Position numbers and translations under genes: made by a program
Shown here: positions 1 through 12,969 of the stretch, one piece after another
Position numbering within the stretch: position 1 is the first letter of the stretch
Layout of the letters: the number at the start of each line of letters is the position of its first letter
The notes under the pieces: model-generated
What the model was told of the DNA's origin: nothing
Databases searched by the model: none
Seen by the model: only the letters and a program-made list of their open reading frames with translations
Assembly (NCBI RefSeq): GCF_014633365.1
Contig: NC_068341.1
Coordinates: 21,496,339-21,560,338 of the forward strand
Origin: Diospyros lotus
Lineage: Eukaryota; Streptophyta; Magnoliopsida; Ericales; Ebenaceae
Reading direction: 5' to 3'
DNA length: 64,000 nt

Positions 1-3000
1 TGGCCCACGAAACCCGACCATCGGGCTTTGTGGCCCTCAAAGCCTGAAAATGATTTTTTTTATTTTTCTTCAAATTAATATGTTCCATTAGCACTAAAAT
101 GATATATTTTAATGTTATTTGGGTAAACCCGAATGTATATATCACTACAAAGTCATTATTTTTCACTTTGTGTGAGGATGTCCATCCGACATCAACACAA
201 CCAACACATGATCAATTGCTACTAATAATATTGGACAAAGCAAGATAATAACGTTATGATAATAAACTTGCTCAAACATTAGAGTGTAATTTCTTATCAA
301 TCACTATTATTTGAGACTATACTAGTGGGAAACTTCAAAAAAAATTCAATAGCAAAAAAAAAACAAATCAGGCTTTGTGGGCCACCAAAACCCGGCCATC
401 GGGTTTTGTGGCCCACGAAACCGGCCATCTAGTTTTGTGGCCCTCGAAACCCGACCATCGGGCTTTGTGGCCCTCAAAGCCGGAAAATGATTTTTTTTAT
501 TTTTCGTCAAATTAATAATATCCATTAGCACTAAAATGATATCTATTAAAGTTATTTGTGTAAACCCGAATGTATATATCACAACAAAGTCATTATTTTT
601 CACTTTGTGTGAGGATGTCCATCCACCATCAACACAACCAACACATGATCAATTGCTACTAATAATAATGGACAAAGCAAGATAATAACGTTATGATAAT
701 AAACTTGCTCAAAAATTAGAGTGTAATTTCGTAACAATCACTATTATTTGAGACTACACTAGTGGGAAACTTCAAAAAAAAAATAAATTGCAAAAAAAAA
801 AAAAAATCTGGCTTTCTGGGCCAACAAAACCCGGCCATCGGGTTTTGAGGTCCACGAACCCGGCAATCAGGTTTTGTAGCCCATGAAACCCGGCGATCGG
901 GCATTGTGGCTCACAAATCCCGAAAACAATTTTTTTTATTTTTCTTCAACTTAATATGTTCCATTAGCATTAAAATGATGTCTTTTAATGTTATTTGGGT
1001 AAACCCGAATGTATATATATCACAACAAAGTCATTGTTTTTAACTTTGTGTGAGAATGTCCATCCACCATCAACACAACCAGCTTATGATCAATTGCTAC
1101 TAATAATATTGGACAAAGCAAGATAATATCGCTATGATAATAAACTTGCTCAAAAATTAGAGTGTAATTTCTTAACTATTATTTGAGACTATACTAGAGG
1201 GAAACTTCAAAAAAAAAAAAATCGGGCTTTGTGGCCCACCAAAACCCGGCCATCGGGGTTTGTGGCCCACGAACCCGGCAATCGAGTTTTTCTGGCCCAC
1301 GAAACCCGGTCATCGGGCTTTGTGGCCCACAAAGCCCGGAAATGATTTTTTTTTATTTTTCTTCAAATTAATATGTTCCATTAGCACTAAAATGATGTCT
1401 TTTAATGTTATTTGGGTAAACCCGAATGTTTATATCACAACAAAGTCATTATTTTTCACTTTGTGTGAGGATGTTCATCCACCATCAACACAACCAGCTC
1501 ATGATCAATTGCTACTAATAATATTGGACAAAGCAAGATAATAACGCTATGATAATAAACTTGCTCAAAAATTAGACTGTAATTTCTTAACAATCACTAT
1601 TATTTGAGACTATACTAGTGGGAAACTTCAAAAAAAATTCTGTTGCAAAAAAAAAAAAAAATAAGGCTATGTGGCCTACCAAAACCGGGCCATCGGGGTT
1701 TGTGGCCCACGAACCCGGCAATCGAGTTTTTCTGGCCCACGAAACCCGGCCATCGGGCTTTATGGCCCACAAAGCCCGAAAATTATTTTTTTTAATTTTT
1801 CTTCAAATTAATATGTTCCATTAGCACTAAAATAATATCTTTTAATGTTATTTGGGTAAACCCGAATGTATATATCACAACAAAGTCATTATTTTTCACT
1901 TTGTGTGAGGATGTCCATCCACCTTCAACACAACCAACACATGATCAATTGCTACTAATAATATTGGACAAGGAAAGATAATAACACTATGATAATAAAC
2001 TTGCACAAAAATTAGATCGTAATTTCGTAACAATCCCTATTATTTGAGACTACTAGTGGGAAACTTCCAAAAAAATTCAATTGCAAAAAAAAATCGAGCT
2101 TTGTGGACTTGAAAAAAACCGGGCCATCGGGCTTTGTGGCCCACGAAACCCGGCCATCTGGCTTTGTGGCAACAAAGCCCAAAAATGATTTTTTTAATAT
2201 TTCTTGATTTTTGTTCAAATAAATATGTTCCACTAGCACTAAAATGAAGTTTTTTAATGTTATTTGGGTAAACCCGAGTGTATATATCACAACAAAGTCA
2301 TTATTTTTCACTTTGTGTGAGGATGTCCCTCCACCATCAACACAACCAACACATGATCAGTTACTACTAATAATATTGGACAATGCAAGATAATAACGCT
2401 ATGATAATAAACTTGTTCAAAAATTAGAGTGGAATTTCTTAACAATTACTATTATTTGAGACTATACTAGTGGCAAACTTCAAAAAAAAATTAATTGCAA
2501 AAAAAAAAATCGGGCTTTGTGGGCCACCAAAACTCGGCCATCGGGTTTTGTGGCCCACGAACCCAGCAATCGGGTTTTGTGGCCCACGAAACAGGCAATC
2601 GGGTTTTTTGGCCCACGAAACCCGACCATCAGGCTTTGTGGCCCACAATGCCCGAGAATAATTTTTTTTTTATATTTCTTCAAATTAATATATTTTATTA
2701 GCACTAAAATGATGTCTTTTAATGTTATTTGGGTAAACCCGAATGTATATATATCACAACAAAGTCATTATTTTTCACTTTGTGTGAAGATGTCCATCCA
2801 CCATCAACACAACCAACACATGATCAATTGCTATTAATAATATTGGACAAAACAAGATAATAACGCTATGTTAATAAACTTGCTCAAACATTAGAGTGTA
2901 ATTTCTTAACAATCACTATTATTTGAGACCATACTAGTGGGAAACTTAAAAAAAAATTCAATTGCAAAAAAAAAAAAAAAATCGGGCATTGTGGACCACC

Positions 3001-6000
3001 AAAACCCGGCCATCGGGTTTTGTGGCCCACCAAACCCGGCCATCGGGCTCTATGGCCCACAAAGCCCGAAACTGAGTTTTTTTAATTTTTCTTCAAACTA
3101 ATATGTTCCATTAGCACTAAAATGATGTCTTTTAATTTTATTTGGATAAACCCGAATGTATATATCACAACAAACTCATTATTTTTCGCTTTGGGTGAGG
3201 ATGTCCATCCACCATCAACACAACCAACTCATGATCAACTACTACTAATAATATTGGACAAAGCAAGATAATAACGCTATGATAATAAACTTGCTCAAAA
3301 ATTAGATTGTAATTTCTTAACAATCACTATTATTTGAGACTACACTAGTGGGAAACTTAAAAAAAAATTAAATTACAAAAAAAAAAAAAAATCTGGCTTT
3401 GTGGGCAAAGAAAACCCGGCCATCGGGTTTTGAGGCCCATGAACCCGGCAATAAGGTTTTGTAGCCCATGAAACCCGGCGATCGGGCTTTGTGGCTCACA
3501 AATCCCGAAAACAATTTTTTTTTATTTTTCTTCAACTTAATATGTTCCATTAGCATTAAAATGATGTCTTTTAATGTTATTTGGGTAAACCCGAATGTAT
3601 ATATCACACCAAAGTCATTATTTTTCACTTTGTGTGAGGATGTCCATCCACCATCAACACAACCAACTCATGATCAATTGCTACTAATAATATTGGACAA
3701 AGCAAGATAATAACGCTATGATAATAAACTTACTCAAAAATTAGAGTGTAATTTCTTAACTATTATTTGAGACTATACTAGTGGGAAACTTCAAAAAAAA
3801 TTCTATTGTAAAAAAAAAAAAAAAAATCGGGCTTTGTGGCCCACCAAAACCCGGCCATCGGGGTTTGTGGCCCACGAACCAGGCAATCGAGTTTTTCTGG
3901 CCCATGAAACCCGGTCATCGGGCTTTGTGGCCCACAAAGCCAGGAAATGATTTTTTTTTATTTTTCTTCAAATTAATATGTTCCATTAGCACTAAAATGA
4001 TGTCTTTTAATGCTATTTGGGTAAACCCGAATGTATATATATCACAACAAATTCATTATTTTTCACTTTGTGTGAATATGTCCATCCACCATCAACGCAA
4101 CCAACACATGATCAATTGCTACTAATAATATTGGACAAAACAAGATAATAACGCTATGATAATAAACTTGCTCAAAAATTAGAGCGTAATTTCTTAACAA
4201 TCATTATTATTTGAGACTATACTAGTGGGAAACATCAAAAAAAATTCAATTGCAAAAAAAAAAAAAAAATCAGGCTTTCTGGGCCACCAAAACCCGGCCA
4301 TCGGGTTTTGTGGCCCACCAAACCCGGTCATCGGGCTTTATGGCTCTCAATGCCCGAAAATGAGTTTTTTTAATTTTTCTTCAAACTAATATGTTCCATT
4401 AGCACTAAAATGATCTCTTTTAATGTTATTTGGATAAACCCGAATGTATATATCACAACAAAGTCATTATTTTTAGCTTTGGGTGAGGATGTCCATCCAC
4501 CATCAACACAACCAACTCATGATCAACTGCTACAAATAATATTGGACAAAGCAAGATAATAACCCTATGATAATAAACTTGCTCAAAAAGTAGATTGTAA
4601 TTTCTTAACAACCACTATTATTTGAGACTATACTAGTGGGAAACTTCAAAAAAAAATTCAACTGCAAAAAAAAAAAAAAAAAAAATCGGGCTTTGTGTGC
4701 AACCAAAACCCGGCCATCGAGTTTTGTGACCCACGAACCCGGCAATCGGGTTTTGTGGCCCACGAAACCCGACCATCGGGCTTTGTGGCCCTCAAAGCCG
4801 GAAAATGATTTTTTTTATTTTTCGCCAAATTAATATGTTCCATTAGCACCAAAAATGATATCTTTTAATGTTATTTGTGTAAACCCGAATGTATATATCA
4901 CAACAAAGTCATTATTTTCACTTTGTGTGAGGATGTCCATCCACCATCAACACAACCAACACATGATCAATTGCTACTAATAATAATGGACAAAGCAAGA
5001 TAATAACGCTATGATAATAAACTTGCTCAAAAATTAGATTGTAATTTCTTAACAATCACTATTATTTGAGACTACACTAGTGGGAAACTTCAAAAAAAAA
5101 TAAATTGCAAAAAAAAAAAAAAATCTGGCTTTCTGGGCCAACAAAACCCGGCCATCGGGTTTTGAGGCCCATGAACCCGGCAATAAGGTTTGGTAGCCCA
5201 CGAAACCCGGCGATCGGGCTTTGTGGCTCACAAATCCCGAAAACAATTTTTTTTTATTTTTCTTCAACTTAATATGTTCCATTAGCATTAAAATGATGTC
5301 TTTTAATGTTATTTGGGTAAACCCGAATGTATATATATCACAACAAAGTCATTATTTTTAACTTTGTGTGAGGATGTCCATCCACCATCAACACAACCAG
5401 CTTATGATCAATTGCTACTAATAATATTGGACAAAGCAAGATAATAACGCTATGATAATAAACTTGCTCAAAAATTAGAGTGTAATTTCTTAACTATTAT
5501 TTGAGACTATACTAGAGGGAAACTTCAAAAAAAAAAAAATCGAGCTTTAAGGCCCACCAAAACCCGGCCATCGGGGTTTGTGGCCCACGAACCCGGCAAT
5601 CGAGTTTTTCTGGCCCACGAAACCCGGTCATCGGGCTTTGTGGCCCACAAAGCCCGGAAATGATTTTTTTTTATTTTTCTTCAAATTAATATGTTCTATT
5701 AGCACTAAAATGATGTCTTTTAATGTTATTTGGGTAAACCTGAATGTTTATATCACAACAAAGTTATTATTTTTCACTTTGTGTGAGGATGTTCATCCAC
5801 CATCAACACAACCAGCTCATGATCAATTGCTACTAATAATATTGGACAAAGCAAGATAATAACGCTATGATAATAAAATTGCTCAAAAATTAGAGTGTAA
5901 TTTCTTAACAATCACTATTATTTGAGACTATACTAGTGGGAAACTTCAAAAAAAATTCTGTTGCAAAAAAAAAAAAATAAATAAGCCTTTGTGGCCCACC

Positions 6001-8934
6001 AAAACCGGGCCATCGAGGTTTGTGGCCCACGAACCCGGCAATCGAGTTTTTCTGGCCCACGAAACCCGGCCATCGGGCTTTATGGCCCACAAAGCCCGAA
6101 AATTATTTTTTTTAATTTTTCTTCAAATTAATATGTTCCATTAGCACTAAAATGATATCTTTTAATGTTATTTGGGTAAACCCGAATGTATATATCACAA
6201 CAAAGTCATTATTTTTCACTTTGTGTGAGGATGTCCATCCACCATCAACACAACCAACACATGATCAATTGCTACTAATAATATTGGACAAGGAAAGATA
6301 ATAACACTATGATAATAAACTTGCACAAAAATTAGATCGTAATTTCGTAACAATCCCTATTATTTGAGACTACTAGTGGGAAACTTCAAAAAAAATTCAA
6401 TTGCAAAAAAAAATCGAGCTTTGTGGACTTGAAAAAAACCGAGCCATCGGGCTTTGTGGCAACAAAGCCTGAAAATGATTTTTTTAATATTTCTTGATTT
6501 TTGTTCAAATAAATATGTTCCACTAGCACTAAAATGAAGTCTTTTAATGTTATTTGGGTAAACCCGAGTGTATATATCACAACAAAGTCATTATTTTTCA
6601 CTTTGTGTGAGGATGTCCCTCAACCATCAACACAACCAACACATGATCAGTTACTACTAATAATATTGGACAATGCAAGATAATAACGCTATGATAATGA
6701 ACTTGCTCAAACATTAGAGTGGAATTTCTTAACAATTACTATTATTTGAGACTATACTAGTGGGAAACTTCAAAAAAAAATTAATTGCAAAAAAACAAAT
6801 CGGGCTTTGTGGGCCACCAAAACTTGGCCATCGGGTTTTGTGGCCCACGAACCCGGCAATCGGGTTTTGTGGCCCACGAAACAGGCAATCGGCTTTTTGG
6901 CCCACGAAACCCGACCATCAGGCTTTGTGGCCCACAATGCCCGAGAATAATTTTTTTTTTTATATTTCTTCAAATTAATATATTTTATTAGCACTAAAAT
7001 GATGTCTTTTAATGTTATTTGGGTAAACCCGAATGTATATATATCACAACAAAGTCATTATTTTTCACTTTGTGTGAAGATGTCCATCCACCATCAACAC
7101 AACCAACACATGATCAATTGCTACTAATAATATTGGACAAAACAAGATAATAACGCTATGTTAATAAACTTGCTCAAACATTAGAGTGTAATTTCTTAAC
7201 AATCACTATTGTTTGAGACCATACTAGTGGGAAACTTCAAAAAAAATTTAATCGCAAAAAAAAAAAAAATCGGGCTTTGTGGGCCACCAAAACTCCTTCA
7301 TCGGGTTTTGTGGCCCACGAAACTCGTCCATCGGGGTTTGTGGCCCACAAAACTCGAGAACGATTTTTTTTTTAATTTTTCTTCAAATTAAAATATTCTA
7401 TTAGCATTAAAATGATGTCTTTTAATGTTATTTGGGGAAATTCGAATGTATATATATCACAACAAAGTTATTATTTTTCACTTTGTGTGAGGATATCCAT
7501 CCACCATCAACACAAACAACACATGATCAATTGCTACGAATAATATTGGACAACGCAAGATAATAACACTATGATAATAAAGTTGCTCAAAAATTAGAGT
7601 GTAATTTCTTAACAATCACTATTATTTGAGACTATACTAGTGGGAAACTTCAAAAAAAATTCTATTGCAAAAAAAAAAAAAAATAGGGCTTTGTGGCCCA
7701 CCAAAACCCGGCCATCGGGTTTTGTGGCCCACGAACTCGGCAATCGAGTTTTTGTGGCCCACGAAACCCGGCCATCGAGCTTTGTGGCCCACAAAGCCCG
7801 AAAATGATTTTTTTTTTTTATTTTTCTTCAAATTAATATGTTACATTAGCACAAAAATGATATCTTTTATTGTTAATTGGGTAAACCCGAATGTATATAT
7901 CACAACAAAGTCATTATTTTTCACTTTGTGTGAGGATGTCCATCCACCGTCAACACAACCAACACATGATCAATTGCTACTAATAATATTGGACAAGGCA
8001 AGATAATAACACTATGATAATAAACTTGTGCAAAAATTAGATCGTAATTTCCTAACAATCCCTATTATTTGAGACTACTAGTGGGAAACTTCAAAAAAAA
8101 TTCAATTGCAAAAAAAAATCGGGCTTTGTGGACCAGAAAAAAACACGGCCATCGGGCTTGTGGCCACAAAGCTCGAAAATGATTTTTTTAATTTTTCTTG
8201 ATTTTTGTTCAAATAAAGATGTTCCACTAGCATTAAAATGAAGTCTTTTAATGTTATTTGGGTAAACCCGAATGTATTTATCACAACGAAGTCATTATTT
8301 TTCACTTTGTGTGAGGATGTCCATCCACCATCAACACAACCAGCTCATGATCAATTGCTACTAATAATATTGGACAAATCAAGATAATAACGCTATGATA
8401 ATAAAGTTGCTCAAAAATTAGTGTGTAATTTCTTAACAATCACTATTATTTAAGACTATACTAGTGGGAAACTTTTAAAAAAATTCTATTGCAAAAAAAA
8501 AAAAAAAAAATCGAGCTTTGTGGCTCACCAAAACCCGGCCATCGGTTTTGTGGCCCATGAACTCGGCAATCGAGTTTTGTGGCCCACGAAACCCGGCCAC
8601 CGAGCTTTATGGCCCACAAAGCCCAAAAATAATTTTTTTTAATTTTTCTTCAAATTAATATGTTCCATTAGCACTAAAATGATGTCTTTTAATGTTATTT
8701 GGGTAAACCCGAATGTATATATCAAAACAAAGTCATTATTTTTCGCTTTGGATGAAGATGTCCATCCACCATCAACACAACCAACACATGATCAATTGCT
8801 ACTAATAATATTGGACAAAGCAAGATGATAACGCTATGATAATAAACTTGCTCAAAAATTAGAGTGTAATTTCTTAACAATCACTATTATTTGTAACTAT
8901 ACTAGTGGGTAAACTTCAAAAAAAATTCAACTGC

Positions 8935-8966
<32 letters not shown>

Positions 8967-9564
8967 CCTTTGTGTGCCACCAAAACTCAGCCATCGGGTT
9001 TTGTGGACCACGAACCCGGCAATCGGGTTTTGTGGCCCACGAAACCCGGCGATCGGGCTTTATGGCCCTCAAAGCTCGAAAATGATTTTTTTAATTTTTT
9101 TTTCAAATTAATATGTTCCATTACCACTAAAATGATCTCTTTTAATGTTATTTGGGTAAACCCAAATGTATATATCACAACAAAGTCATTATTTTCACTT
9201 TGGGTGAGGATGTCCATCCACTATCAACACAACCAATTCATGATCAATTGCTACTAATAATATTGGACAAAGCAAGATAAGAACGCTATGATAATAAACT
9301 TGCTCAAAAATTAGAGTGCAATTTCTTAACAATCACTATTATTTGAGACTATACTAGATGGAAACTTCAAAAAAAATTCAACTGCAAAAAAAAAAAAAAA
9401 AAAAAAAAAAAAACCGTGCTTTGTGTGCCACCAAAACCCGGCCATCGGGTTTTGTGGTCAACGAACCCGGCAATCGGGTTTTGTGGCCCACGAAACCCGG
9501 CCATCGGGCTTTATGGCCCACAAAGTTCGAAAATGATTTTTTTTAATTTTTCTTCAAATTAAGA
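1..9564. repeat. Satellite array, block A (about 22 monomers)
   Basis: Tandem array of one AT-rich satellite. Taking the motif ACTAGTGG as the monomer boundary, starts fall at 321, 758, 1193, 1614, 2052, 2466, 2933, 3344, 3777, 4221, 4632, 5076, 5511, 5932, 6372, 6756, 7223, 7636, 8077, 8460, 8901 and 9353, so units are 383-467 bp. In order, a monomer has GAAACTTC plus an A-tract, a second A-tract after TTGC (10-28 A), 2-4 subrepeats of about 30 bp built on CCCGGCCATCGGGTTTTGTG and GCCCACGAAA, a T-rich tract, and a conserved tail of about 250 bp with the landmarks GTTCCATTAGCACTAAAATG, GGGTAAACCCGAATG and ACACATGATCAATTGCTAC. Length differences come mainly from subrepeat number. The array enters mid-monomer at base 1 and stops at the copia junction near 9564. 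No coding potential is credible. Confidence 0.97.
758..7223. repeat. Higher-order repeat of about 4.3 kb in block A
   Basis: Five consecutive monomers starting at 758 (lengths 435, 421, 438, 414, 467) recur in the same order starting at 5076 (435, 421, 440, 384, 467). The offset is 4318 bp at the first monomer and about 4290 bp at the last, because one 30-bp subrepeat was lost from the copy near 6430. Diagnostic variants shared by both copies include the TTGTGGACTTG monomer (2100 and 6420) and the CACAATGCCCGAGAATA monomer (2645 and 6935). The intervening monomers (2933-5075) have shorter internal relationships, for example 2933 with 4221 and 3344 with 5076. Confidence 0.8.
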
Positions 9565-9596
9565 AATATGAATATGAAATAAACCACATTTGTGGT

Positions 9597-10357
9597 GCAT
9601 GAATGAAAGGCAAATAAATAAGTTTATGCTTAAAAATGAGCGTTCAACCCTTAGGCCTCTAAGTTTACTTCATTTAGATATTTTTGGTCCCTTGAGAACA
9701 CTAAACTTAGGTGAAAAATAATATGTGCTAGTTATTATGAATGATTACTCTAGGTTCAGTTGATAATATTTCTTGCTTCTAAGAGTCAAATGTCTAGACA
9801 AATTTGAAATCTTCTGATAAATGAATATATATATATTTCAAAATTTTCAAGTGATCATGGAGAATTTTGAAATAAACAATTCAAGCACTATTGTAAGAAA
9901 AATAGTATCAATCATAATTTTCTAGTGCTAAAACAAAATGAGGTAGTTGAAAAGAAAAATAGATCTTTACAAGAAATGCCTAGAATTGTGCTATGTGACA
10001 AAATTCTTTTTTAGTCTAAGCCGTTAACACCTCATGCTATATGTTGAATATGATTTCAATAAAGCCTATCTTAAAGAAAACCCCTATGAGTTATATAGAG
10101 AAAGGAAACCAAATATTTCATATTTTCATGTTTTTGGTAGTACATATTTTATGCTAAACAATGGTGAAGATACTCTAGACAAATTTGATGGTAAGAGTGA
10201 GCAAGGAATTTTCTTAAGATATTCTACTCAAAGTAAAGCATATAGAGTATTTAATTATAGAACTCTAACAGTAGAAGAATCTATTCTAGTTATAGTTAAT
10301 TATGTGAGGGTTGAAGTTCCAAAACCCAAGGAAGGTGGTGATAAAGAATTAGGGTAA
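9597..10357 (+). pseudogene. Copia integrase fragment
   Basis: From about 9597 the translation gives a degenerate zinc-finger tail, then LLHLDIFGPLRT (the copia integrase core start carrying the first catalytic Asp), an MNDYSR block, SDHGEF (second Asp region) and VVERKNRS (third acidic residue). In-frame stops interrupt each block. The last part, 10034-10357, stays open for 107 codons and matches the integrase C-terminal region, with NPYELYRERKPNISYFHVFG and YSTQSKAYRVFNYRTLTVEE. It would bind and integrate element cDNA in an intact copy. Here it cannot be expressed as a full protein. The open stretch is residual, not evidence of selection. Confidence 0.85.
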
Positions 10358-10489
10358 AGATCTGAAAATTTCTCATTAGATCAAAGGAATCAAATCTATC
10401 AAATGATATTTTGTTTAAATGCTTAATGAAGAAAATGTAGCTCATGAAAAGAGAAAATCATCATTTTCAAGAGAGAAAATATGTAGCTT

Positions 10490-11120
10490 GTCATTTCTCA
10501 AATAGAACCCAAAAATATTAAGGAAGCTCTAATGGATGAAAATTGGTTTATGGCTATGCAAGAGGGGCTAAATAAATTTGAAAGAAGTGGTGTATGCGAT
10601 TGGTTCCAAGACCTAAAGATCACCCAACCATATGAACCAAATGATTGTTTATAATCAAAATGGATAAAAGAGGAATAGAGCTAGATTAGTAGCTTAAGGG
10701 TATAGTCAAGAAAAAGGAAAAGATCATGATGAAACCTAGGCTCCTGTAGCAAGTCTAGAATCCATAAGAATGTTGTTGGTATTAGCATGCCACAAATCCT
10801 TTAAGCTCATCAAGAGAATGTCAAGAGTGTCTTTAAGTGGTTATAAATGAGGAAGTGTATGCGGAACAAACTTCCAATCTTAAGAATCCTCAATATGAGA
10901 ATTATGTGCTCAAACTCTCCAAGGCACTATATTGTTGAAAACAAGCCCCTAAGTCATGACATGAAAGTCCTAACAAGTTTATTCTAGAGGAAGAATCTAA
11001 AAGAGGTCAAATAGATATAACATTACTCTAAGCCTCATAGCAAGGACATTTTATGAATCTACAAATAATCTACGTAGATAACATTTTTATTCAAATCCTC
11101 AAATAAATCCCTATGGAATC
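10490..11120 (+). pseudogene. Copia reverse transcriptase fragment
   Basis: Around 10496 the + strand reads ISQIEPKNIKEALMDENWF followed by AMQEGLNKFERSGV, the recognisable N-terminal edge of plant copia reverse transcriptase. Further on, relics of the LYGLKQAPRAWYE block survive near 10920-10960 as SKALY then KQAP. The catalytic YVDD box survives as YVDN near 11065-11085 (IYVDNIFIQ), so its second Asp is lost. Stops and frame changes occur throughout, and the middle of the domain is poorly preserved, with an internal deletion likely between about 10740 and 10900. It is non-functional. Confidence 0.75.
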
Positions 11121-11329
11121 AAATTGTCATTATAATGCCAAGGGAAATTTGAAATAAGCATAATGGGAAAGTTAAAAACTCTTTTAAAGATTGCAATCTA
11201 GGCAAGAAGATAAAGGAATTTATATATCTCCCTTCAAAAATACATCTTTTTAAGAAATCTAATTTTCTTCAAAAGCAAATTAGCAGCTACTCAAAAGAAT
11301 AGTACATCAACCCTAGACAATTATGAGAA

Positions 11330-11830
11330 ATGCCAAATGGAGGAAAATGAGCTATATAGAAATATGATTAGACTTTTGCTATATTTGATAGCTACTAGGA
11401 CGAACATCATGTTCAGTGTTTGCCTGTGTGCTAGACTTTAATCCAATCCTAAGAAATCCCATCTTGGAGGCAAAATAGCTAAAAAGAACACTAGTGGCTC
11501 ATGCCAATTTATCAGAAATCTCCTAGTGTAATTGTTTAGAAGGAAGTAAAATTCCATTCCATTCTCTTTTACTAAAGGTGAATTTATAGTTGCTCGAATC
11601 CTATGGATGGAACAAAAAGACTATGGCATAAATCCCCACAATATTCCAAATCAAATGTGCAAATACAAATGCTATAGCCCTAGCAAAAATTCAAGGAATC
11701 TTGCTGAAAAAGAAAATATCAAATGGTATCATGTCCAAATCTATTGGAAATCAAACTCTAGATAAATCCCCATCAATCCTTGAGTTCAAGTGATTTTATC
11801 TAAAGAAGTTTCGATCCTTCATGTCTCTCA
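11330..11830 (+). pseudogene. Copia RNase H fragment
   Basis: The translation includes LLYLIATRTNIMFSVCLCAR (from about 11375), the block at the start of copia RNase H. It continues with a degenerate STSGTCQF-like segment (TSGSCQFI, near 11490), then SIPFSFTKGEFIVA and RILWMEQKDYGI (near 11555-11630), which correspond to the usual S(V/I)ALSTAEAEY and ILWMKQ blocks. Multiple frameshifts and stops are present. Downstream, to about 12350, the sequence is AT-rich with no recognisable coding region, as expected of the long region between pol and the 3' LTR in this lineage. Confidence 0.7.
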
Positions 11831-12349
11831 AATCTATCATTGGTTAAATCAAAGGGCTTTGCCGTCAATCTCTTAGATCTCAAAAAATTGATGAATGATA
11901 TATTCTTGATGGCATATAGTATTCATGTCTTGAATCATTTATAATGCTATTTTTCTTGTATGAAATAGCTTGATTATCTTTGTGTGACAAATGAATACTT
12001 GAGTATGAAATCATGCTTTATTTACTAAAGGATCATCTTGCTTTTTGAAGTTATCTATATGTAATGATCCTATGTGATTACAAGTATGGCTAATATTATC
12101 AAAAGACAAATGTATGTTCTTAAAGCCTATACTTAATATGTCTTGCATTAAATTTGCCATAACTTGTTTAGATTTATGTTTTTGGATGACCACTTATTCT
12201 TTGAATATATATGTGAGTGCATGTGGTTCATTCCTCAAATTTATGATCATTGTTATATTTTACTCTTGTGAAAATCATTTGAATTGAGACAAATTACTAT
12301 TCTATTTTTATATGAAAAATGTCTTTATATCTTAAAACCTCCTGTATAA
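11831..12349 (+). other. AT-rich stretch inside the copia remnant, nothing recognised
   Basis: Between the RNase H relic and the purine-tract region. It contains no domain I can name and no repeat. A 60-codon minus-strand open frame (12011-12193) has no recognisable motif and is probably chance. Confidence 0.6.
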
Positions 12350-12969
12350 GTTTAAGGGGGAGTCTTTTTCAAAGAGAGTCTTTCTATTTGCTTGAAATGA
12401 TTTATTTCACTCCTATATTGATCATTTAATGTATATGCCTCTTATATGATGAATGGCTATGCATTTGATCTAGTGCTTTGATTATTTAAATATGAGTGAT
12501 TTCTTTGAAAGATATAGATTGGCTCTGATATGCTCATGAGTTCGCAATATGGTATGAAAATTCTTTTTTGGCATCTCATGAAATTTTTTTTTATATATAT
12601 ATATGACGTGCTCAAAAATTATGTTTGATATTAATAATGTCATCTTAAGGGGGAGCTATCTCTAGTTCTTAAAACTATCTTTTCTTGATTATGTTTATCT
12701 CCAATTCATTTCTATTGAAAAGATTTTTGGTTTAAGGGGGAGATTATCTATTTTAAGATTTTTGAAATTATTTGAAATATTTTTATTTCAAAATGAAGTT
12801 TTTCAAACTCTCGTTAGGGGAGAGTTAAAAATGGGGAGAGAGATTATCTTTTGGTTTAAGGACGAGTCTATTTTTTTAAAAGCCTTATCTTTTTGATTTA
12901 TGACAAAAAGGGGGAGAGATATATGTTGAAATTGATTTTAAGTTTTGTCATCATCAAAAAGGGGGAGAT
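12350..12969 (+). repeat. Multiple polypurine-tract copies before the copia 3' LTR
   Basis: The motif TTAAGGGGGAG or a near copy appears at about 12352, 12641 and 12731, with degraded forms near 12813-12840 and 12854. Then AAAAAGGGGGAG appears at about 12907 and finally at 12956-12967, directly before the LTR start. The last copy is the probable functional plus-strand priming site. Several spaced polypurine copies upstream of the 3' LTR are a described feature of Sirevirus-type copia elements. A short TA-rich tract lies at about 12592-12604. Confidence 0.75.

Noticed and set aside
2480..2700. CRISPR-like reading of the regularly spaced 30-bp subrepeats
   Set aside because: Only two to four degenerate copies occur per monomer, with no unique spacers, in plant nuclear DNA. 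This is satellite substructure.
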